NCBI GenBank assembly: GCA_964606085.1
Contig: CAZSFD010000095.1
Location: forward strand, 1 to 19,601
Origin: CAIQJJ01 sp964606085
Lineage (GTDB): Bacteria > Chloroflexota > Anaerolineae > Anaerolineales > UBA4823
DNA length: 19,601 bases
Direction of reading: 5' to 3'
Shown: one piece after another, positions 1-5,232 of the stretch
How positions within the stretch are numbered: the stretch's first letter is position 1
How the letters are laid out: each line of letters opens with the position of its first letter
Notes under the pieces: model-generated
What the model saw: only the letters and a program-made list of their open reading frames with translations
Database searches by the model: none
What the model was told of the DNA's origin: nothing
Made by a program: the position numbers and the translations under genes

Positions 1-1121
1 GCCTCGTCCTCCTCGCGCCGAATCCGGTAGGCGTGATGGGCCTCGTCGTTGAGCACGAGGATATTCCGTTTGCCGCCGATTTCCCGGGCGAGGACCCGCT
101 TGATCCAGGCGGTGTCGCTTTCGATGTAGGTGGTGGAGGTGACTGTGACGCTTTGCAGGTGGCCGAGGCGGTCGCGCGTTTCGGAGCCGGGGACGAGGCT
201 GAGCAGGCCGGCATCCAGTTGGCGCTGCAGATCGGCTTCGGTAAGGTAGCGCCAGCCGCGGGCGGTGGTGGATTTGCTGCCGATGCGGATGGTTTCGGTT
301 TTGACGAGCGGCTGCCCGGTTTTGAGCACGCGCCCGCCGGTTCCGGCAGAATCGGGGGTCTTGGGTTCAAAGACGTGCCAGTTGGTGACAATCAGGCGGC
401 CTTTGTGCAGGTCGGGCATCAGGTGCGGCGGGATAAGGTCGCGCGTGCGGTACAGGCTGGCTTCGCCCAGGGCGGGGTCGAGTTCGGCCAGGCGCGAGCG
501 GATGGTGACGTTGGGGCAGACGACGAGGACGAGGTCGGAGTAGCGGCTGTCGGCGCGGGCGGCGACTTTGTTGAGGATGCTCCAGGCGGCCAGCAGGCCC
601 ATGACGGTGGTTTTGCCGGAGCCGGTGGCCATTTTGAGGGCGTAGCGGAGAAACCCCACCCCCGAGCGACGTTCTTCGTCGCCACCCTCTCCCACGGGGA
701 GAGGGGAGTCGAGCGGAATTTCGATCCCCTGGAGAAAATCCTGGCGGGCTTCGGTGAGGAAGATGATTGTTTCGGCGGCTTCGAGTTGGGCGAAGAAGAG
801 GCGCTGTTGGCGTCCGTCGCGCCGCCAGTAGTGGAGCAGTTCTTGCGTGGTGCGGGTGACGCCGCCTTCGCCGCGCAGCGCCAGCGGTCGCCAGGCGGCC
901 AGACGTTCACGGATCAGGTTGACGAGCGGGAGCGCTTCCCAATTGCCGCGCGCGGCGTGTTCGTCGGCATCTTGCGGGGCATTGGGGTCACGGTAGAAAT
1001 ACCCCGCCGGGCGGCGACCCGGGCGCAGTTCGGGCGGTGCGCCTTCTTCGAGGTGCCAGTGCGCCCGCGGTTCTTCGTAGGGGCTGTTGAGGATCGGTTC
1101 GGGGACTTCAAATTCGGCCAT
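1..1121 (-). CDS. Restriction endonuclease / DEAD-DEAH helicase subunit of an RM system (partial, N-terminal ~373 residues)
   Basis: This is the helicase/nuclease partner of the methyltransferase upstream, expected to translocate on and cut unmethylated DNA. It is read from ATG at 1121; the 3' part lies beyond base 1. The start reads MAEFEVPEPILNSPYEEP and is followed by a GRRPAGYFYR segment, both typical of the type III-like Res proteins annotated as the BPTD_3080 family. Walker A ATGSGKTT is at about residues 165-172, CPNVTIRSRL follows, and a DEAH box (LNDEAHHAYR) is at about 359-362. The start lies 2 nt after the methyltransferase stop, with a GAGGA ribosome-binding site inside that gene's last codons, so the pair is translationally coupled. 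Residues around 139-150 (SPLPVGEGGDEE) come from a short palindromic repeat inserted just before the Walker A strand. The C-terminal nuclease motifs are not visible here. Confidence 0.85.
   Translation of the reverse strand, partial: MAEFEVPEPILNSPYEEPRAHWHLEEGAPPELRPGRRPAGYFYRDPNAPQDADEHAARGNWEALPLVNLIRERLAAWRPLALRGEGGVTRTTQELLHYWRRDGRQQRLFFAQLEAAETIIFLTEARQDFLQGIEIPLDSPLPVGEGGDEERRSGVGFLRYALKMATGSGKTTVMGLLAAWSILNKVAARADSRYSDLVLVVCPNVTIRSRLAELDPALGEASLYRTRDLIPPHLMPDLHKGRLIVTNWHVFEPKTPDSAGTGGRVLKTGQPLVKTETIRIGSKSTTARGWRYLTEADLQRQLDAGLLSLVPGSETRDRLGHLQSVTVTSTTYIESDTAWIKRVLAREIGGKRNILVLNDEAHHAYRIRREEDE
685..705. repeat. Small in-frame palindromic repeat, SPLP family, copy 1
   Basis: Perfect 9-bp arms CCCTCTCCC / GGGAGAGGG flank a 3-nt loop inside the restriction gene. 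On the coding strand it reads SPLPVGEGG, immediately before the helicase strand leading into Walker A. The same core recurs at 1141-1164, so it is an interspersed element rather than part of the ancestral protein. Confidence 0.7.
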
Positions 1122-1123
1122 GC

Positions 1124-4100
1124 TTATTCCTCACCCCCGGCCCCTCTCCCAGAAGGGAGAGGGGAGATGACCAGCAGTTCGTTGCCGCGGTCGTCAATCA
1201 CTTTGACGGCCACCTGGCGGTGGTCGCCGGCCTCGAAGGGGGTGCTGACGGTTCCGGCCAGGTGATCCCACACGGCGTCTTCGTATTGGCCTTTGAGGGC
1301 GCGCTGCAGGCTGTCCCAGGCGGCGGTGCGGGGGAAGAAGGCCTGCGAGACGTGGAAGACCAGGCCGTTGTAATCGCAATCGAGCAGCCAGGCGGGCACG
1401 TCGTCTCCGCGGCGGTGTTCGTTTTCCATCGTGACCGGGTCGAACACATCCAGCCCCAGCAATTCCACTTGATATTGCTTTTCGCCGCCTTCCTTGTCGC
1501 TGGTCGCGGTCACCTTGATTTCCGGCAACCCGCACACGCTGAAAATCTGGCTGGAGCGCATGTTCTTGAGCAGATCGCCCATCAGCAGGTCGGGGGTGGC
1601 CTGGACGTAGGTGGCGGGCACGCCGGCGACGCTTTCGCAGGCTTCGATCAGCGTGCGCGCTTTGGCTTCAATGGCGAACCCGATGACGTAGAGGTGGTTG
1701 TAGCCCTTCATGTTGGCTTCGCGGGCGGCCTCGTAGACCAGCTTTTCGCTGACCGCGCCGTTTTCGGGGCCAAAGACAATCGCCACCGGCACGCTGGTTT
1801 GCCCGCTTTCAACCATCGCTTCGGCAGAAAGCGACAGACTCTTGGCCGGCGGGCGCACACCCTTGAGCGCCACCGATTTACCCCCGCCCAACAGCAGCAC
1901 CGGCGAGCGCCGCAGCACTTCGATCATCCGTTCCAGGTATGTGCCATAGTCATCACCCCCCTCTAATCCCCCCGTGAACGGGGGGAGGTTAGCTTCCTCC
2001 CCGTTCACGGGGATGGCCGGGGTGGGGTCCCAATCCATCGGTGTGGGGATCGTCGCTTCGACCACAAACGGCCCGGTGACGCGTGTGATCTTGCCGTCCG
2101 TTTCGGGGCGGTCTACCAGCACTTCTTCGGCGGGTGGTTCGTTATTGGCGATGGATTTGAGCGTGACGTGCGGGACGATGCCGCCCACTTCTTCGCCCTT
2201 GTTGTTCTGGCGGCGCTTATAGACGAAGCCGCCGGCCGGGCCGCGGCTTTCGTCCATCAGTTGGTGGTAGGGGTAGGTGGCGGTGAGCAGGCGTTGGCGG
2301 GCGAGCGCCAGCGGCACACGGCTGACATCGGCGGTGATCCAGCGCCGCCCCCATTGCTCGGCCACGTAGGCGCTGGTGCCGCTGCCGCAGTTGTGGACGG
2401 CGCATACTTCGGTCAGGAATGAGTGCGCGCCCTCGATTTCCAGATCGTACACGGTTTCGGTGGAGAGGGAAGTTTCCACACTGCGCAGCTCAACGACTTG
2501 CCGTTCCTCGCCAAAATAAACCAGGTCGCCGGGTAGAAGAGAGCCTGCTTGTATCCACTGGGCGCCTTCGATGCTTTGGGTGCGCAGTTCGATATGAGAT
2601 TGGATGGCCTGTATGACGCCAGGCAAGTTGCGCAGGATTTCGTTATTGGTGAAGCGCAGGATATCCAGCCCAAAGTCGCGCAAGTAGGCATCGCGTTGTT
2701 GATCGTGCGCTGCGCCTTCGGCAGTGAAGTGGCTGTCTCCATCTGCTTCTACCACAAGGTGGGCTTCGCGGCTGTAAAAATCGGCAATGTAGGGGCCAAT
2801 TGGGTGTTGGCGGCGGAACTTGACGCCCAATTGTTCGCCGCGCAGCGCCGACCACAAGCCACGTTCAGCAGGGGTGGCCTCGCGGCGCAGTTGACGGCTG
2901 CGTTGAACGTGGTCGGGAGGTACAGCGCTCCAATCGCGATGCCCTCCGAGCGTGCGCGGGCGGGGTTTGCACAAGACAAGGTGATCGGCGGTGAGCCAAA
3001 GTGGTTCGGGGTGTAAGTCGTGATGGATGCCGACCATCAAGCCGCGGTAAGGTTTGGAGATCAGGCGTTTGACGCGGTGGGGTTGGCCGTCGTGGGCGAG
3101 GATGAGGTCGCCGGGGCGGAGGGTTTCAATAGGTCGCAGGCAAGCGGCCCCCCCCTGCCCCCCCGTGAGCGGGGGGGAGTCTTGCTTCCCCCCGCTCACG
3201 GGGGGATTGAGGGGGGCCCAAATGCGAGTGCCAGCCCGTACACAGGTCGGGTCGAACACCAGATCGCCGGGGTCGGTGGTCATGAGCATACATCGCTCAA
3301 TTACCTTTTTGTTCGTTTGGACAACATAAGCCTTGGGATCAGCAAATCCAGCGACGACGGTATCTTCCCAGAAGTTGTTGATGGATTGCACAGGAAAATC
3401 ATCGAAAAATCGTACATACGACAAGGTATTGCCAATAAGAATCAACCTACGCTTTTCTTTCAGCATTTGCATACCTTGTTCGCTGGTTTTCCAAACCCCT
3501 TTGGTCGGCCTGAATACTTGACCTTCAAATTCAACAGGATATTTTGTTTTCTCAACGCCACTCTGCGAGGTTAGGTTATCAGCCCTGAAAACACGACTTC
3601 CTTCAGGCAGTTGAGATACATCATCCCGGTCGGCAATATTCATTTTGTGTCTGGTGCCATCTGGTAATTCGTACCAGGTATATGCTCCATCACCGGCAGC
3701 TGATTTCTTCGGCACGTAAATCTGGCGATATTTAACCAATTCCCGATCTTTGGCATACCAAAGCAAATAGTCAGATACCGAAGCAATAACTTCTGTACCC
3801 AATGATGGGCTACCTGCCCCAGCAGTCTTTCTAAAGGTGATCAGGCCACAAAAATTCTCCGCCCCAAACACTTCATCCATCAACTCGCGCACGTGATGGA
3901 CGTTCTCGTCGCTGATCTGCACAAAAATGCTGCCGGAGGGGTGCAGCAGGTCACGGGCCAGCAGCAGGCGGTCGCGCAGGTAGGTGAGGTACGAGTGCAG
4001 GCCCAGTTCCCAGGTATCGCGGTAGGCCTTGACCATCTCGGGTTCGCGCGTCAGGTCTTCATCGTCGTTGTGCTTCACGTCCCGTTTGCGCACAAAGGGC

Positions 4101-4843
4101 TGGAAGTTCGAGCCAAACTTGACGCCGTAGGGCGGGTCCATGTAAATCATCTGCACCTGGCCGCCCAGGCTCTCGTATTGCAGCAGCGAGTTCATCACCA
4201 CCAGCGAATCGCCCAGGATCAGGCGGTTGGTCCAGTTGTCGCGGTGCTCGTAGGCGCGCAGCACCTGGTCGGCCACCGAATGCTGCGGGTCGGCGAACAG
4301 GTCGAAAAAGCTCATCTGCTTGTCGCGCTTGTGGCCCTTGAGCGTCTCGAGGATGGCCTTGGTCGAAAGGCGCTCGTGGACGAAGAGCGGCAGCGTCGGC
4401 ACATCGAAGGAGAGATGCTCAGCCTTGCCGGCCCAATCGAGAAACGGCCCCGAAATGCGGCGCAGCAGGTCGAGGGCTTCGGGCAGGGTGTGGATGCGGT
4501 GGAGGACTTCGCCGCGCGCATCGCGAAATTCAAAAGATTCCCGAAAATTTGGATGTTGTGCGTGCAAAGCACGCTCAACATCCAAATTTTCGGTTTTTTG
4601 CTCTTGTGGCGCGCTGGCAAGAATTTCAATCACCCCCAACAGCCACTCCCCCACCTCGCGCGCCCCGTTTTGCCCGTCCCAGTGCAGTTCGGGGGCCAGG
4701 GATGAGTCGTAACGGTAGCGCTGCGGCGGCTTCTTCTTGCGGAATTGGGCCTGGGTGCCCACGTCCGGGCGGAGGAGCGAGGTCGCTTCGGGGTGGGCGT
4801 AGGATTGCGGGGGAGGGGTGGGGCGGGGGGTGCGAGGGGGCAT
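1124..4843 (-). CDS. Site-specific DNA methyltransferase (type III Mod-like, beta-type motif order) interrupted by an intein
   Basis: An adenine-type DNA methyltransferase, 1239 residues as translated and 954 after predicted intein removal; it should protect host sites from the downstream Res protein. Motif IV DPPY is at residues 236-239. Motif I is DPT at 531-533, then CGSGT at 819-823, with residues 534-818 forming an intein. DPPY before motif I is the beta-class order used by type III Mod proteins. The N-terminal SLLRPDVGTQAQF segment (about 22-34) and the post-motif EQWGRRWITADVSRVPLALA segment are characteristic of the family. Residues 84-101, 542-566, about 940-965 and 1227-1237 are encoded by palindromic repeats. 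Residues about 330-520, between the catalytic motifs, are AT-rich and probably hold the target-recognition region. The ATG at 4843 has no clear Shine-Dalgarno, so a start further in, before the conserved SLLRPD segment, is possible. The frame is intact throughout, so the gene is probably functional. Confidence 0.9.
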   Translation of the reverse strand: MPPRTPRPTPPPQSYAHPEATSLLRPDVGTQAQFRKKKPPQRYRYDSSLAPELHWDGQNGAREVGEWLLGVIEILASAPQEQKTENLDVERALHAQHPNFRESFEFRDARGEVLHRIHTLPEALDLLRRISGPFLDWAGKAEHLSFDVPTLPLFVHERLSTKAILETLKGHKRDKQMSFFDLFADPQHSVADQVLRAYEHRDNWTNRLILGDSLVVMNSLLQYESLGGQVQMIYMDPPYGVKFGSNFQPFVRKRDVKHNDDEDLTREPEMVKAYRDTWELGLHSYLTYLRDRLLLARDLLHPSGSIFVQISDENVHHVRELMDEVFGAENFCGLITFRKTAGAGSPSLGTEVIASVSDYLLWYAKDRELVKYRQIYVPKKSAAGDGAYTWYELPDGTRHKMNIADRDDVSQLPEGSRVFRADNLTSQSGVEKTKYPVEFEGQVFRPTKGVWKTSEQGMQMLKEKRRLILIGNTLSYVRFFDDFPVQSINNFWEDTVVAGFADPKAYVVQTNKKVIERCMLMTTDPGDLVFDPTCVRAGTRIWAPLNPPVSGGKQDSPPLTGGQGGAACLRPIETLRPGDLILAHDGQPHRVKRLISKPYRGLMVGIHHDLHPEPLWLTADHLVLCKPRPRTLGGHRDWSAVPPDHVQRSRQLRREATPAERGLWSALRGEQLGVKFRRQHPIGPYIADFYSREAHLVVEADGDSHFTAEGAAHDQQRDAYLRDFGLDILRFTNNEILRNLPGVIQAIQSHIELRTQSIEGAQWIQAGSLLPGDLVYFGEERQVVELRSVETSLSTETVYDLEIEGAHSFLTEVCAVHNCGSGTSAYVAEQWGRRWITADVSRVPLALARQRLLTATYPYHQLMDESRGPAGGFVYKRRQNNKGEEVGGIVPHVTLKSIANNEPPAEEVLVDRPETDGKITRVTGPFVVEATIPTPMDWDPTPAIPVNGEEANLPPFTGGLEGGDDYGTYLERMIEVLRRSPVLLLGGGKSVALKGVRPPAKSLSLSAEAMVESGQTSVPVAIVFGPENGAVSEKLVYEAAREANMKGYNHLYVIGFAIEAKARTLIEACESVAGVPATYVQATPDLLMGDLLKNMRSSQIFSVCGLPEIKVTATSDKEGGEKQYQVELLGLDVFDPVTMENEHRRGDDVPAWLLDCDYNGLVFHVSQAFFPRTAAWDSLQRALKGQYEDAVWDHLAGTVSTPFEAGDHRQVAVKVIDDRGNELLVISPLPSGRGAGGEE
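1141..1164. repeat. Small palindromic repeat, SPLP family, copy 2, forming the methyltransferase C-terminus
   Basis: Perfect 10-bp arms CCCCTCTCCC / GGGAGAGGGG with an AGAA loop. It encodes SPLPSGRGAGG, the last residues of the methyltransferase before its TAA stop. The bases just after it supply the GAGGA ribosome-binding site for the restriction gene. It is the same family as the copy at 685-705. Confidence 0.7.
1956..2031. repeat. In-frame palindromic repeat, NPPVxGG family, copy 2 (in methyltransferase C-terminal region)
   Basis: Inner arms CCCCGTGAACGGGGGGAGG (from about 1970) and CCTCCCCGTTCACGGGG (1996-2012) pair around a short loop. Outer C-rich and G-rich segments extend the stem imperfectly. 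On the coding strand it reads AIPVNGEEANLPPFTGGLEG. Structure and peptide match the copy at 3146-3219 in the same gene. Confidence 0.75.
2591..2908 (-). mobile_element. DUF559 (Vsr-like, PD-(D/E)XK-type) nuclease domain inside the intein, putative homing endonuclease
   Basis: Residues about 646-751 of the methyltransferase match the DUF559 family. They open with RSRQLRREATPAERGLWSAL, continue with KFRRQHPIGPYIADFY, then LVVEADGDSH, and end with LRFTNNEILRNLPGVIQAI. Candidate catalytic residues Asp688, Glu699, Asp701 and His705 are all present. The domain sits between intein blocks B and F, exactly where LAGLIDADG or HNH endonucleases normally lie, and no trace of those families is seen. The inferred role is cutting intein-free alleles of the methyltransferase gene to drive homing. 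DUF559 proteins are usually free-standing and poorly characterised, so the homing role is not established. Confidence 0.8.
3146..3219. repeat. In-frame palindromic repeat, NPPVxGG family, copy 1, inside the intein
   Basis: A near-complete hairpin of about 74 nt. The left part contains CCCCCGTGAGCGGGGGGG and the right part CCCCCCGCTCACGGGGGG, with G/C-rich outer arms also pairing. It encodes PLNPPVSGGKQDSPPLTGG (about residues 544-562) between intein block A and the following GDL strand. That position is normally a short loop, so the repeat is an in-frame insertion into the intein. Confidence 0.8.
3285..3855 (-). other. AT-rich putative target-recognition segment of the methyltransferase
   Basis: Hand counts give 23 G+C of 60 for 3361-3420 and 22 of 60 for 3421-3480, against 35 of 60 for 4021-4080 in the same gene. 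The segment encodes about residues 330-520, between the DPPY half and motif I, where the specificity region of such enzymes lies. The left boundary is within about 40 bp of the intein insertion point. Acquisition by recombination is an inference from composition. Confidence 0.55.
4541..4593. repeat. 53-nt near-perfect in-frame palindrome in the methyltransferase N-terminal region
   Basis: Arms of 25 nt pair with a single mismatch around an AAA loop; the outer 17 nt (CCGAAAATTTGGATGTT and its complement) are perfect. The coding strand reads TENLDVERALHAQHPNFR (84-101), a charged helix-like insert. Its AT-rich character contrasts with the flanking GC-rich sequence, which marks it as an inserted element of a different family from the C/G-rich palindromes. 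Confidence 0.8.
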
Positions 4844-4880
4844 GGGGGAAGTTAGGGAGTTAGGAGGTTAGGGTTGCAGG

Positions 4881-5012
4881 TCAGGCAAGCAGGCGCTGCA
4901 GTTCGCGGAAGGGGAGCGAGTCGCCTTCGTAGAATTCGATGGCGTCGAGCAGGGCTTGCAGGCCGTTTGCGTAGTTGCGGCAGGTGGTCAGGATGCAGTT
5001 GAAGTGCAATTC
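4881..5012 (-). pseudogene. Remnant: C-terminal tail resembling an effector-associated domain
   Basis: An open segment of 43 codons runs down to the TGA at 4881-4883 and is closed upstream by an in-frame TGA at 5013-5015. It contains ILTTCRNYANGLQALLDA followed by IEFYEGDSLPFRELQRLL. The pattern TC-x-NY-x-NGL...EGDSLP resembles the C-terminal half of the small helical effector-associated domains found on caspase-, TIR- and NTPase-type bacterial conflict proteins. There is no good start codon and no upstream body, so this is a gene tail left behind. The family call is from memory of the pattern and is tentative. Confidence 0.45.
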
Positions 5013-5036
5013 TCAGACATTCAACTACACATGGGC

Positions 5037-5171
5037 ATCGCAGTTTATGACGCCATGCTGACCCAGCCGCGCCCGCGCTTCTTGCTTGCAGATGATGCTG
5101 GTGCAGGTAAACCCATCATGGCTGGGCTGTACATCCGCGAGATGTTGGCCCGGAGCTTGATCCAACGCGTG
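5037..5171 (+). pseudogene. Remnant of a SNF2-type helicase (Walker A region), opposite strand
   Basis: About 45 codons read IAVYDAMLTQPRPRFLLADD followed by AGAGKPIMAGLYIREMLARS. This is the characteristic first helicase motif of SNF2-like/DISARM-associated helicases, where the consensus is DDAGAGKTIMAGL. The Walker A threonine is replaced by proline, and homology stops abruptly on both sides. It is on the opposite strand to all intact genes. With the adjacent domain remnant at 4881-5012 it accounts for most of the 389-bp gap between the RM and signalling blocks; I see no other gene or clear terminator in that gap. Confidence 0.7.
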
Positions 5172-5232
5172 CAGGGCAGCCAGGTATTCGGAGCGATCTC
5201 TCGCGGCCTGGAACTGGCAGGCTTCAGCCATG

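Larger units (their letters stand above)
2390..3244 (-). mobile_element. Intein inserted in methyltransferase motif I
   Basis: A protein-splicing element of 285 residues (534-818 of the methyltransferase). Seen in sequence: the first residue is Cys534 (CVRAGTRIW, block A). RPIETLRPGDLILAHDG matches the conserved intein beta-strand segment that follows. Block B is T618-A-D-H621 (LWLTADHLVL). Block F is VYDLEIEGAHSF with His807. Block G ends His817-Asn818, followed by +1 Cys819. Joining residues 533 and 819 restores the canonical DPTCGSGT motif. These are the residues needed for class-1 splicing: Cys1, block B TxxH, penultimate His, terminal Asn and Cys+1. Without the nuclease domain (~106 residues) and a palindromic insertion (~25 residues), about 154 residues remain, a normal splicing-domain size. 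Activity is inferred from intact motifs. Confidence 0.9.

Noticed and set aside
33..1265. Long plus-strand open frame of 410 codons
   Set aside because: It is the complement of the restriction gene, whose minus-strand translation gives clear Walker A and DEAH motifs; the plus-strand product is low-complexity Gly/Ala/Val with no family features.
2390..3244. The methyltransferase insertion as a degenerate insert or assembly artefact
   Set aside because: The frame is intact across 285 codons, all splicing residues and nuclease residues are present, and both junctions fall exactly at a canonical motif.
5025..5231. Small minus-strand frame starting 2 nt after the HD-GYP stop (MAEACQFQAARDRSEYLAAL)
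   Set aside because: Its second half is antisense to the helicase remnant and no ribosome-binding site is visible. The first ~24 codons could be the start of another broken gene, but nothing supports a real product.
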